Origin: Prorocentrum cordatum
Lineage: Eukaryota; Sar; Dinophyceae; Prorocentrales; Prorocentraceae
Assembly (NCBI GenBank): GCA_963575745.1
Contig: CAUYUJ010015284.1
Coordinates: 278,972-342,971 of the forward strand
Reading direction: 5' to 3'
Length of the DNA stretch: 64,000 nt
Part shown: piece after piece, positions 1-10,799 of the stretch
Numbering within the stretch: the first letter of the stretch is position 1
How the letters are laid out: each line of letters opens with the position of its first letter
The notes under the pieces: model-generated
Told to the model about the DNA's origin: nothing
Databases searched by the model: none
The model's input: only the letters and a program-made list of their open reading frames with translations
Program-made: the position numbers and the translations under genes

Positions 1-206
1 GCCGATGACGACGACGATGCGCGACCCAGGACGGTTCCGGCACCTTGGAGCCGCACGAGCTCTACCCGGTGATGGGCGGGCGGACGTGTTGCCTCATCGG
101 CCGCGTCATCGTTGTCGTCGCGTGCGTCGTCCGATCTCGTTTTTCGTTCGCAGTTTGGAGGATAATCAGAAATAGCGAATAGACACAAGAGACGAGGCAC
201 GACGAT
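1..206. other. leading segment, no gene recognised
   Basis: No reading frame with recognisable protein similarity and no repeat that recurs in the window. It runs into the first purine array. Confidence 0.4.
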
Positions 207-262
207 TAGGAGGAGGAGGAGGAGGAGGAGGAGGAGGAGGAGGAAGAGGATGAGGAGGAAGG
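207..262 (+). repeat. GGA trinucleotide array
   Basis: Nearly pure AGG repeat directly abutting the left end of composite repeat copy A. A comparable GGA array abuts the left end of copy B at 8.2 kb. Confidence 0.9.
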
Positions 263-267
263 CGGAC

Positions 268-1065
268 CAATGTGAACCTTAGAGTCATCAGCGATGTTGG
301 AATACACCCTTCCCCCAAGCTACCCCTTCATAGGCCCCTACAGTGGTTCATTTTAACTGAGGCAATTAATTAATTGCCTCGTTCGAGGACAACCGTTGAA
401 AGACCTTGAAGCATGCCAAAACATTGCTTCGGGATCCGAACGCCACGGAATAACCTGACTGAGCGTTGCGTACTGACGGTCCCGAATCGTGCCAGAACGC
501 CATTCTTGGGACTTCAACACCACGAACCAGCGCAACTGTTGCACCTTCATAAGCCATAATCCGTCCAAAACACCATGATTGGTACGCTGATCGTGGGAGT
601 CCGTGAAACGCTTGCATTTTTTACAACGAATGCGTGCGGCGCTGATGACCAAACAATATGTTGAAAATGAGCCGCCCTCAATCCGTGAAGCTCTTGCAAA
701 TGTTTAAAACGAATGTGCGCCGCGCTAAGGCAAGGCGATATATACATGTTGAAAGCAATATTGCGAATCTTTTAAACGAATGTGCGCGGCGCTAAGGCGA
801 GAGCCACATGTTGAAAACCATTCGTCCTCCATCTGTGAAGCTCTTGCAAATATTGAACACAAATGCGCGCGGCGCTAAGGCGAAAGGCCCATTTTGAAAA
901 CCACCCGCCTTCCATCTGTGCAACGGTTGCTGTGAAACGGCTGCCAATGTTTAAGTGTCAGGGTTGTACTTGGTGAGGAAGTGCCGGGCGTAACGCCAAG
1001 CCCACCCTAAAAATTGGCTTCTGTGTGCGACGGGGAGAATTGACTTAGGTGGAAAAGGAATTGAG
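268..1065 (+). repeat. composite dispersed repeat, copy A
   Basis: About 800 bp that aligns throughout with 8232-9090. Shared landmarks in the same order are CATCA(G/A)CGATGTTGGAA, TTCATAGGCCCCT, AGCATGCCAAAACATTG, GTGCCAGAACGCC and an internal tandem block, ending in a purine array. No protein is evident. Both copies start and end in GGA tracts, which suggests either a transposed unit that targets purine arrays or a segmental duplication that carried its flanks. Autonomy and class are unknown. Confidence 0.75.
607..945 (+). repeat. internal ~85-bp tandem repeat of copy A
   Basis: Four diverged units, each with TGAAGCTCTTGCAAAT followed by a GCGCGGCGCTAAGGCGA block and a GCCACATGTTGAAAA block. 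The GCGCGGCGC core is itself self-complementary. The matching block of copy B has five units, so unit number changes between copies. Confidence 0.75.
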
Positions 1066-1400
1066 GGATGAGGGAGTAGGAGGAGGAATTCGTGGAGGAG
1101 CGGAAGGTGGAGGAGGCGAAGGAGGAGGAGGAGGAGAAGGAGGAGGAGAAGGATTTTCGAGGAGGAAGCGGGGAGTGGGAGGAGGCAGTGGAACATCATG
1201 GGAGAGGTGGACGCGGATGTGCAGGATCATGATTGTTGACGAGAGGACAGGGTGAGGGGAGGAGGAGGGGGGAAGAGCAGGATGATGAGGATCGAGGAGG
1301 AGTAGGATTGACGAGAGGAGTGAGGGCGAGGGGGAGCTTGAGGCTCGGCAAAGTGGAGCAACATCATCGCGGAGGAGGTGGAAGGGGGATCGCGGATCTA
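1066..1400 (+). repeat. purine-rich GGA/GAG tract
   Basis: Degenerate GGA repeat with short interruptions. Reading frames over it (glycine or proline/serine rich) are products of the repeat, not genes. Confidence 0.8.
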
Positions 1401-2650
1401 AAACAGGGGAAGCGTTGGGTATGACCCCCCCCTCTCCTCCGTCGCCCTTTGTTGCGTATAGTTGTTCCTCTTTCGCACCACCAGACTCAGACGCGTAAAG
1501 GTAGAACGGTCTGGGTACATGTTGTTCGATTCGTTTGTGAGGTTTGCGGTTCCCAACCGCAGCGCGGATAGATGGCGGATGTTGTGGCCCGTGCCCCGCA
1601 AATCAAGGGAGGAAATACCGTCCCGACCCCCATATCTGGCGTTTGCTGAACATCCCTGGTCGTTTTCTGGGCAGCCCCCCCCCCTGATCAGGTCCTTTCC
1701 CCGGGGGCACTATTGCGAAAGGGGCTTGCTTGGACAAGGTGCCTGTGACGAGGGTGGTCCCTCTGCCCGTTAAGCACAGAGGGGGGCTTTGAAGTGCGCG
1801 CCCTGAGGCACGGGCGGGGGCGCCGGCGGCCCGCGGGCACCCGGTGGGGCGCCCGCGCGCGGCGCGCGCGCGGGACTCTGTCCGCCCCATGGCGCCCGCG
1901 CCGCGGGCTGGGCTGGCGGACCTGTACGCCGAGCTGGAGGCACGGCCTCGGGCCTGCCCCCGAACGGGCCACCAGTCAGGGGAGGGAACGGTACTGATGC
2001 CGCGGCTCGTCCTGGAGAGCTCTCGTCGCCACAGCTGGCCTCTCCTCGAGCTTTCTGTCACTGCGAACCCCGGGAGACGTCCTGGGAGTGATCATCAGTC
2101 TGGTCGGACCGAGGTCTAAGATCGAGGTCGGCTCGGGGACGGTGCCCTCATGTTCTTCATGGTTGTTGGATGCTCTTGTGCACCCTGGGGAGGGACCCAT
2201 GGATGCTCTGTGTGTATTGGTCGGCGGAGGGCCCCACGTCCTTGAAGGATGCTATTTTATCCTTGGTCCGGCTGTAGCGGTATCGGTACGTCTTCGTCCC
2301 CCCCAAGCGGCGGTCCGTCGGAGGCCCTGTTCGGCCCTCGGCCGACGTCGGCGGCCGTCGGCGAACATCGGCGGCCGTCGGAGGCTTCCGTGGGAGGAGC
2401 CGGGAGGAGCAGGAAGAGCATCGGCGGCGAACGAGGGGGGACGTGAGAAGGAGAAGGCCTTCTCAGGAGGCGGCGGGGCTTCTCAGGAGGGCTCCAGCGA
2501 GAATAAGCCCGAATCCAACCACTTCGGACCGTTTGCGAACCACTTCGGACCGGTTGAAACCAGTTGAGGGCGATTGATCGCAACGTGCCATATTCTTTTC
2601 GTAACCGTACAACGCGAAAGCGAGAAGCTGATTTCATTTTCCCAGCGCCT
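1401..2650. other. GC-rich stretch without a recognised gene
   Basis: Several overlapping open frames on both strands are low-complexity and GC-driven. Two CCACTTCGGACCG motifs near 2520-2550 recur in related form at about 4330-4360 (CCGAAGTGG). No conserved domain seen. Confidence 0.5.
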
Positions 2651-2654
2651 GGAG

Positions 2655-2990
2655 GATACTGAGGGACTCGTGAGGATTCCTGGGGGAATCTTGCGGATCC
2701 TGGAGGACTCTCGGCGATTCCTAAAGGATTCCGGGGAATTCCTGAAGGATTCGGGGGGGGGTCCGGGAGGATTTTTGAGGATTTTTGCAAGACTCTTGAG
2801 GACTGGAGGGATTCCCAACGAATGTTTTGGGGATTCTTCACGGATTCCTGAGTGATCCAGTTGTGTCTGGAGGGATTCCTAAGGAACTCTGGGAGGACTG
2901 CTGGGGGACTCTTGCGGATTCCTGAGGGACTTTGGAGGGATTCCAGAGGGAGCCTCGAGGGTTCCTAGGGATTCCTGCAAGATTCCTGAG
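2655..2990 (+). repeat. irregular ~24-bp minisatellite (GGATTCCTGAGG type)
   Basis: About a dozen diverged copies of a unit related to GGACTCTTGCGGATTCCTGA. The opposite strand reads as a proline-rich collagen-like peptide, which is a by-product of the period rather than evidence of a gene. Confidence 0.7.
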
Positions 2991-3174
2991 AGAGTCTTGA
3001 AAATTTGTGGCGGTTTTGCATTCGTCATTCCTCCTGCGTTCTCCGCCGTGTTGGCGCTGTCAGTCGTCCGCCGTCCGCCGTCAGTGGTCCATCGTCGTCG
3101 TGCTCTCTCTCTCTCTCTCTCTCGCGCGAGCCGCCGCCCGTGGGGAATGGGAGGATTGCGAGCGAATTGTAGGA

Positions 3175-3639
3175 GGAGGAGGAGGTGGAGGAGGAGAAGG
3201 AGGAGAAGGGGTGATGATAAAGAACATATGATGATGGTGGTGCTGATGATTGGTAATGGTGAATGACGATGGTGATGATACTGAAGCTGATGTTACTGAT
3301 GATGATAACGATGGTGATGGTGCTGTTGATGAGGATGGTGATGATTATGCTGATGATAATGATGGTGATGGTCATGGTGATGGTGATGCTGTTGACGAAT
3401 ATGATGGTGGTGATGATGGTGATGGTGGTGACTAAGATGAAGTTGATGATGCTGATGATGGTAGTGATGTTGGTGATGATGATGTTGCTGATGCTGATGC
3501 TGCTTCTCATGCTGAAGGTAGTTGTGTTGATGATGATGATGATGATGATGCTGATGAGGATGGTGGTGATGCTGATGAGGATGATGATGATGATGATGAT
3601 GGTGATGATGATACTGATGGTGATTATAGTGGTGATTGC

Positions 3640-3703
<64 letters not shown>

Positions 3704-3770
3704 GTGATGGTGATGGTGATGGTGATGGTGATGATGCTGCTGATGACGATGAGGATAGTGATACTGGTGC
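3175..3770 (+). repeat. GGA then ATG/GATG array
   Basis: A short GGA run followed by about 540 bp of interrupted ATG, GATGATG and GGTGAT repeats. All frames are open (poly-M, poly-D, poly-I/H). I treat none as coding. Confidence 0.9.
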
Positions 3771-3944
3771 GAAGGAGGGCGTTGATGACGATGATGGTAA
3801 GGAGGGCGAATCTGGGCATGAGAAGAGGAGGGGGGTGATATGGGGGGGTGATATGTAAGGTGGGAGGAGGAGGGGTTGGAGGAATTTGAGGGGCAATATG
3901 GAGTAGGAGACGACGAGGTAGATTAGAGCATGAGGATGAGGCTG

Positions 3945-4006
3945 GCGATGATGGTGATTATGCTGGTTGTTGTGGTGCTGCTGATGATGATGATGATGAT
4001 GATGAC

Positions 4007-4061
<55 letters not shown>

Positions 4062-4125
4062 CTGATGCTGATGCTGATAATGATGATGATGGCAATGATG
4101 ATGATGATGGTGATGGTGATGGTGA
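3945..4125 (+). repeat. ATG array
   Basis: Second ATG block, with a nearly pure (ATG)n core at about 3995-4065, separated from the first by about 170 bp of GGA-rich DNA. Confidence 0.9.
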
Positions 4126-4985
4126 TCATTGATAAAGCTGATGATGGCGAACGGTCGGCGATCGGACAGATAACAACCGCTTTTACAGAGTTCCATCGGG
4201 AAGCTGAAGGGAGCTCACTGCATCCAGAAGCACTCTTATGATCTCTCCCTGAATATGAGCCTTCTTGAAGAGCCCACCAAACGTCGCAACCGCTTCAGAC
4301 CGACCGCAACTGGTTGCAATCTGTCCGAAGTGGTCGCCGATCGGTCCGAAGTGGTTGCCACCGGTCGTAATCACGTACCTTCTGAGAAGTTCTGTGTCTT
4401 CGGGGAAGGCTGAGAAATCTTCTCAGAAGACCAGGGGACTACCGAGCCTTCTGACAAGGCCCGCCCTTTCTCACTTCCCCCAGGGCTCGCCGCCGAAAGG
4501 AAGAGCGAGGTTCGAGAATAGAGGGTCGAGGTTCGAGGGCCGACTTTTCGGGACGAGCTCGGGTCTTGTTGCTGTCGCAGCCATAGTCGTCGTCGTCCCT
4601 AGGGATCCCATGCGCCCCCACCCGAATGCCCAGAGCCCCTCCGCACTTTACTCCACCCTCGTCCTCTTTCTCGCACGCATCAACGTCATTGTTCTGGTCG
4701 TCCCTTTCCTCATCCTCCTCATCTTCCTCCCTCGCACCTCCCGACCTTTCTCCTCGCCCCCCTTCGTCTATAAACATTATGAGTATGCTGCTATCCCTCC
4801 TTGTCCTCGCGGGTTCTTTTTTCTCCCACTCCTCGTCTTTCTCATATTTGTATTGCTCAGCCCTCCTCTTGTTCTGGTAGGCCAGATCTGCGGTGAGGTT
4901 CAACTCACATGCAACACACCCTTGATTGACGGCCCGAGATCCGATAAGCGGCAGAGGATGCGGAGGAGGCTCAGGAGGAGGAACG
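4126..4985. other. no gene recognised
   Basis: Mixed sequence with CT-rich blocks at about 4620-4870. Long frames on both strands are low-complexity. Nothing assignable. Confidence 0.4.
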
Positions 4986-4991
4986 GTGGCC

Positions 4992-6523
4992 GCTGATCAT
5001 GCTCAAGGCGATGTGAATACTGTTTTGCGTGACCTTGGTGTGTGTGTGCAGACGCCCGCCCATTGGGAACTTGCACTCGTTTCTTGTTTCCGCCGCCTGA
5101 GGTAGAGAAGGATGCCGACGCTGCCACGATCAAGAAGAGCTACCGCAAGCTGGTCCTCAAGTATGCGGCTGCCTGCGGCAAGTCCCGCTGCCGTGCCAGC
5201 GAGGCACTGATCATTGGTGTGGCTCCAAGCTAAGGTTGTTCTGCCATGGGCCAACCGCAGTTCCACGGGGCCTCCACGGCCCCCAGCATCCGCTTGGGCC
5301 ATCTCGGGCGTGCTGGTTACCAAGCTCGTCCGAAGCGAAAGTGCGACAGCCACCTTGAGGCCTCCTGGATCAGTCTCTGGGGCCGTCCTGGGGCGGATGA
5401 CGCCTGTGACGTCCAGGCTAGGCGCCAGGCGCGGAGCACCATGGGGCCCGCGGGGCAGTTCAGAAGGTTCTCCAGTCCAGGGGGGGGGGGAACGCCCTGT
5501 CAGGGGCCGGTGTGCCAGGAGGTTCTTTATGGCGCCTTTCGCCATCTTGGGGCCAAGGGCTCCGTGGCCATCTGGGCGCAGATCGGGGCCGCCTCTTGGG
5601 GGTGCGCCCCCCTTGCGGGGGTCCCCCCGGGACCCTCTGGGCGCCACCTCGGGGCCGGCTCTCGGGCCTCTCCTGCTGGCCGCCTCGGCCATCGCCCAGG
5701 GGGCCGCCTCGGCTGTCGCCTCGGGGGGCCCGTCTTGGGGCCCGGCCCGCGCGCCCCCCCCCCGCACTGGCCGCTGGCCACCGCCTCCCCAGCTCGATCA
5801 GTCGGCCGTCGTGCTTTTCGGCGCCAGGGTGGCGGGCGCCCGGGGCCTCCAGGGGCCGCCCCCCGAGGGAGGGGAGGCGTGGCAGGCAGGGAGCACCGAC
5901 GGTGGACTGAATGGAGGGCCACCTTCCGGAGAGCCTCCTGGGCGCCTCTTGGGGCCCCCCGTGGAGCTGTTCGGAGCCGCTTGGGGCCATTTGAGGTTCT
6001 TGGCGCCGCCGTTTGGCTCGGGCGACGTGATGCGATGAGGGAGGCTGCCCTTGGAAGACTTCTGGCATGTGCAATGGCATTCCATATTGTGACGCGCCCC
6101 TGCGTGCCAGGTGGCACGGTGGCGGACCACCCAGACAAGAATCCTGACAACGCGGAGGCTGCAGAGGAGAAGATCCGCAGGATCAACAACGCGTACGAGA
6201 CGTTGAGCAACCCAGCGAAGCGCATGGTCTACGATAACCAGGCAAGGTCCATGGAGACTAAGGCTCGGGGCATGCGCGTGGACACCTCGATGATCAAGCC
6301 TCGGATGAGCATCCCGAAGGCATTCATGCTGCATCCCATGGGGCACCCGGACAGGTTCCTACGCGCCATCGGGCGCGGGCTCGCCTTCCACTGCCGTGCT
6401 GACTTGCCCGAGGTAGAGTTCGACGCGTTCTTCCAGGCGGCCGTCGGCCTGAGCTGGCGCGAAGTATGCTCCGGCTTGCTCCTCAGACAAGGAAGCGATA
6501 CCGATACCGGTACCCTTTCCTAG
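4992..6523 (+). CDS. J-domain (DnaJ/Hsp40) protein, partial, split by introns
   Basis: The three parts of a J domain are spread over 1.1 kb. A short exon tail up to 5039 reads VNTVLRDLG. Exon 5102-5164 reads VEKDADAATIKKSYRKLVLKY, which is helix I to helix II. From about 6111 the frame reads the HPDKNP loop at 6128 followed by the helix III stretch EEKIRRINNAYETLSNP. The HPD tripeptide that stimulates Hsp70 ATPase is intact. A canonical GT-AG intron fits 5040-5101 (62 nt). The long gap of about 950 nt keeps frame, but I cannot place its splice sites; a GC or GTATG donor near 5160-5165 and the AG at 6109-6110 are candidates. After the J domain the frame continues with a conserved-looking stretch (IKPRMSIPKAFMLHP, HPDRFLRAIGRGLAFHC) and stops at 6523 after a degenerate end, so the true 3' end may be spliced further on. 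The 5' end is not found. Confidence 0.7.
5165..6110 (+). other. probable long intron inside the J-domain gene
   Basis: It separates the helix II exon from the HPD exon. Very GC-rich with runs of C and G, and open in several frames on both strands purely from composition. Length between Y and H codons is a multiple of three (963 nt), so retention would not shift the frame. The boundaries are uncertain. Confidence 0.5.
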
Positions 6524-7340
6524 TCACCACGGCGGGATTCGCTTCGAAGTTCTGGTCAGAACGCACCCTGGGAGAGGTCTGGGGAGTAGCCGTATCGGTA
6601 CGTGTTTGCCTCAGCTACTGTGCTTGATCCCCCCAGTCGGGTCGATCCTGAGCACAGGGCTCGAGTTATACGGTGTTTGGGCGATTTCGTGGACCGTTTT
6701 CGTTTTGATTCCGTTTCGTAGCAAAGGCAGAACGACGACACAACGAATGAATCCGAAAACAAAGCGAAAACGAGAAACACTGTTTAGCTCGAGCCCTGCC
6801 TGAGCGCGTGCGGGTGACGCCGGTTCCCGATGTTGGCATCTTCGTGTCTCTTCTCTTGTCTGGTGCCAGCTTGCGCGGCACCCCCATAACATCCAATAGC
6901 GAGTCCTGGTTCATTATCCTCGCCCTCCTCCTCCGGGTCCTACTCGTCTTCCCCCTCTACCTTCCCACCCCCTCCCATGAAAGAATACATGTCAAAACTG
7001 CTCCCCACAGACTTCCCAGGTCCACGCGATTTGTTCGAGCCTACTCCTCCATCCTGGGGACTCCTCCTGGGATCCATTCTAGCTTGTCTTCCATGCGGGA
7101 TCGATGTCTTACAGTCCCTGGGCGAAACGGTCCGCCAGAGGCCCGAATGAGGAGCAACCCCTTTGCGATGTTTAGCATGATTTACTCCTGCACCCCGCAG
7201 GGGAAGCCTCCTGAGGTCCATCCCTGTTGGATTTCTGACGGTCCCTGGATCCGAAGTATGCCCCAGACATTGCAAATGGCGCAAGACCTCATCGAACCTC
7301 ATCTTCCAACCTCCCCCGTTTCTCCCTCTTCTCCTCCCAC
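6524..7340. other. no gene recognised
   Basis: No domain or repeat I can name. The motif GTATCGGTACGT at about 6594 also occurs at 2280. Confidence 0.4.
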
Positions 7341-7344
7341 CTAC

Positions 7345-8235
7345 TCCTGAGGAGGGAGGGGGAGGAGTAGGAGAGAGGGGGGGAGAAGGAGGAAGGGGGG
7401 GGGACAGGAGAGCTAAGGAAGAAGGGGGGGGGACAGGAGAGCTACTGCTGAGCTGCCACAGGGCGATGGCCGCCCTACTGCGTGCGCCTCCACCCTGCAG
7501 GGCGTGGCCATCGCAGCTAGGACGGGGGCCTTATCTCACAGGACTTGGCCCCAGCATGCTTGCGGAGGCGAAGGGGGGAGGCAGCAACCATACCCCACAG
7601 CGCGGCTGTTAGCGAGGGTTGGCGGAGCAGGCGAGGGAGGGAGGGTGGGAGGGTGCCGCAACCGGGTTGCAACCGTGCCACTCAGGGCGTGGCTGGCCGG
7701 GGGCAGCTTCATTCCGCAGGCTGTGGCTGGCGTGCGGCAGCCGTACCACGCAGGGCGCGCTGTCGGAGAATAGCCGTGCCCCCGAGGGCGTTGCTGACAG
7801 AGCAGGAGGGGGGAGGAGGAGGGGGGAGGAGGAGGAGGAGGAGGAGGAGGAGGAGGAGGAGGAGGAGGAGGAGGAGGAGGGAGGATAAGAGGGGATAAAG
7901 AGGAGCAGGACCAGCAGCAGCAGCAGCAGGAGCAGGAGAAAGAGGAAGAGAAGGGAGGGGGACGAGGAGGAGGGAGGAGGAAGGACGGAGGAGGGGGGAG
8001 GGAGAAGGAGGAGGAGGAGGAGGAGAAGGAGGATAAAGAGGAGCAGGACCAGCAGCAGCAGCAGCAGGAGAAAGAGGAAGAGGAGGGAGGAGGGAGGAGG
8101 GAGGGAGGGAGGAGGGAGGTGGGGGGAGGGAGGAGGATGAGGAGGAGGAGGAGGAGGAGGAGGAGGAGGAGGGAGGAGGGAGGAGGGAGAAGGAGGAGGA
8201 GGAGGAAGAGGAGGAGGAAAAGGAGGAGGACCAGT
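7345..8235 (+). repeat. long purine array (GGA, GAGG, with GCA blocks)
   Basis: Two sub-blocks, each ending in a run of CAGCAG (7915-7930 and 8048-8070) preceded by GATAAAGAGGAGCAGGACCAGCAG, so a segment of about 135-150 bp is tandemly duplicated inside the array. The block 7440-7790 is less repetitive. No coding content is accepted. Confidence 0.85.
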
Positions 8236-9090
8236 GTAAACCCAAGAGCCATCAACGATGTTGGAAAGCGCCCTCCCTCCAAGCTCTCTCTTCATAGGCC
8301 CCTGCATCGGTGCATTTCCATTGAGAGATCTGCCTCGTTGGAAGACAACCGTTTGAAGACCTGGAAGCATGCCAAAACATTGTTCTCTGGATTCCAACGC
8401 CACGGATCAACCTGACTGTTGCGTCTTGACGATCGTGGATCGTGCCAGAACGCCGTTCATGGGATTTCAACACCGCGAATCGACGTAACTGTTGCACCGG
8501 CAAAATCGCGAACCCGTCCAAAACACCATATCTGGGTCGTTGATAGTGGGAACGCGTGGAACCCTTGCAAATTGTATGAACCAATGTGCGCGGCGCTAAG
8601 GCAAGAGCCACATTTTGAAAAGGAACCGCCCTCAACCCATGAATCTCTTGCAAATGTTTAACACGAGCGTGCGCGGCGCGAAGGCGAGAGCCACATGTTG
8701 GAAACGGGTTATCCTCAATCCGTGAAGCCCTTGCACATTTTGAGAACGAATGTGCGCGGCGCTCAGGCGAGAGCCACATGTTGAAAACGGCTGATCCTCA
8801 GTCCGTGAAGTTCTTGCACACTTTTAGAACGAATGTGCGGCGACGCCAAGGCGAGAGCCATTTTTCGAAGACGTGTGATCCTCAATCCGTGAAGCTCTTG
8901 CACAATTTAACAAACGAATGTGCGCGGCGCTAAGGCGAGAGCCACATCTTGAAAACCACCCGGCCTCCATCTGCGAAGCGGTTGTCAACTTTTGATATTC
9001 CGAGTCATAAACGGTGAGGAAGTCTGGCGAAACGCCCGGAAAGACTGAAAAACTGGTCTCGGGGTTCGACATGGAGAAGTTAGGTTTAAG
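8232..9090 (+). repeat. composite dispersed repeat, copy B
   Basis: Homologue of 268-1065 over its full length, with five internal ~85-90 bp units at about 8553-8985 instead of four. The same GCGCGGCGC core is kept in most units. GGA tracts flank it on both sides. Confidence 0.75.
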
Positions 9091-9094
9091 GAAA

Positions 9095-9165
9095 AGGATT
9101 GGAGGAGGAGGCGGAGGAGGAGAATGAGGAGGAGAAGGAGAAGGAGGAGGAGGAGGAGGAACACT
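9095..9165 (+). repeat. GAG/GGA array
   Basis: Purine trinucleotide tract at the right end of copy B. Confidence 0.8.
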
Positions 9166-9169
9166 GCGA

Positions 9170-9930
9170 CGACGACACAAAGGAAGGGCGGAGGCAGGAG
9201 AAGCGGCGACAGCAGGAGGGGAAGGCGAAGACGACGATGACAACACGGGGAGAGGCGGCAAGTTGCCGAGAGAGCCCCGTGGCCAAGCTGCTTCTCCCTC
9301 ACGGCGGCCCCTGCTCAAGGGCTTGCCCCCTTCAGCAGGCGCCGTTGTTTGCCCGTTGCCTTTGCGCGAGTGCGGTAGCAGCGCCTCCGGCGAGGCGCAC
9401 CCTGGCGGCCAGCTCCTCGATGGTGTCCGCGTTGCGCAGCGCCCAGTCCATCATGTGGCCTCTCCGGCAGCCCCGACCCGGACGGCCACCGCGGCCTGTC
9501 GCCCTTCTGCGGAGGGCGGGAATTGCGCCACTCAGTGGCTGAGGCCGCTCGCCCCCGGGCAGCACATGGCGCACACGACTGGCGGCCGCCCCGCTGGGAG
9601 CCCCCACACTTCGGACGTGATGATACCGGTGATGCGCGCTGTGCACCACGCCCGGTGGAAGCGCCACATCGTCCAGCCCCAAGCTCACCGGCGCGGGGAT
9701 CTGAATGGCGTGCTGTGTTGTTCTTCCTGTGACCGTTCTGCTGTTGGCAGCATTTGGCGGTTTCATGGCGAATGTTGGCAGCATGCCAGGAAGGGGTCGG
9801 AGCCCCTCGGTCGGCTCGCCCACGGACTCTGGCGAACGTCGGGCAGGAGCTTTCCAAGGTGATTGTGGTGAGTTGTCCAGGCTAGCACGTGGAAGCCACG
9901 CGTTCGCCATAGCACCATTGAGCTCCGCAT
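9170..9930. other. no gene recognised
   Basis: A frame on the minus strand runs through this interval into the neighbouring CTC array. Its non-repetitive part (about 9332-9900) has no motif I recognise, so I do not call it a gene. Confidence 0.35.
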
Positions 9931-9934
9931 TCTC

Positions 9935-10025
9935 CTCCTCCCCCTCCTCCTCCTCCTCCTCCTCCTCCTCCTCCTCCTCCTCCTCCTCCTCCTCCTCCTC
10001 CTCCTCCTCCCCCTCCCCCCTCCCC
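9935..10025 (+). repeat. CTC array
   Basis: (CTC)n of about 90 bp, the reverse orientation of the GGA arrays elsewhere. Confidence 0.9.
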
Positions 10026-10269
10026 CTCCCTGGAGGCGGCCAGATTCTCCTTGTGGTGGCTGCCCCTGGTGAACAACATGTGCCGGCTCCGCACGCAGCC
10101 GCTCGACGTATCCACGGGCATTGTGGGGGCAAAGCAGGCGAGGCTCGCGCAACAGGCTCGGATAATGTGGAGGGTTGATGAGGAGAGAGGAGGAGAAGGA
10201 TCGAGGGGGTAGAGAAGGAGGTGCACGAGGGGAAGAAGGAGCATGTGACCTGCATCCACGCCGACTTGT

Positions 10270-10375
10270 GCCTCGTCAGCAGGAGGAGGAGGAGGCGGAG
10301 GAGGAGGAGGGGGAGGAGGAGGAGCAGGAGCAGGAGCAGGAGGAGGAGTAGGAGGATGACGAGGAGGAGGGGGTC
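10270..10375 (+). repeat. GGA/GGAGCA array
   Basis: Purine array directly upstream of the 153-bp tandem repeat. Confidence 0.85.
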
Positions 10376-10377
10376 GA

Positions 10378-10790
10378 CCAAGGTGCCGAACGTCGACACC
10401 GCCCTGAAGGCCGAGTTCGACTCGTCCTGCATGGGTCTGCGTTGCGGCGGTGACTATCCTTGCCCGTACGCCGACAACGTAGCCGCGCACCCGCATGTGG
10501 AGAATATGCCCAACCGAACGGTCGACGGATACAAGGTGCCGAACGCCAATACCGACCCCGAAGATCGGGTACGATCCGTCCTGCGCGGGGCTGCATTGCA
10601 TCGAAGACGATCCTCGCAGCTACGTCGACAGCGCGGCCAGGCTACAACAGTGGAAGTACATGCCCAACAGCAGGGTGGACTGCCACTAGGTGCTGAATGC
10701 CAGCACGGCCCTGTGGATGGAGTGCGCCCCGTCCTGCACGGGTCTGCACTGGTTCAAGGGACGATCCTGGCAGTGAGATGTCCACCACGC
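10378..10790 (+). repeat. three-unit 153/154-bp tandem repeat, possibly cysteine-rich coding
   Basis: The motif TCCTGC followed by GGGTCTGC or GGGGCTGC recurs at 10425, 10579 and 10732 (spacing 154 and 153). On the + strand each unit can be read as SC-x-GL-x-C followed by YMPN or NMPN, a VD pair and VPNA or VLNA, giving a 51-residue repeat, but the second spacing breaks the frame and there is an in-frame stop near 10689. This may be a decayed fragment of a repeat protein. No name is justified. Confidence 0.5.
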
Positions 10791-10799
10791 CCTTGAACA

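Noticed and set aside
3025-3838. Long frames on both strands over the ATG array (poly-Met, poly-Ile/Thr, poly-Asp)
   Set aside because: Trinucleotide repeats keep all frames open; no non-repetitive coding sequence is joined to them.
5993-6025. CCGTTTGGCTCGGG as a possible spliced-leader relic before the J-domain exon
   Set aside because: Too many mismatches at the SL 3' end, and it lies inside the long intron.
7536-8403. Frames of 180-260 residues on the minus strand, rich in Pro/Ser/Leu
   Set aside because: Translation of the GGA/GCA array; no conserved motif.
9332-10432. A 366-residue minus-strand frame
   Set aside because: About a third is the CTC array and the rest has no recognisable domain or codon pattern; evidence too weak for a gene.
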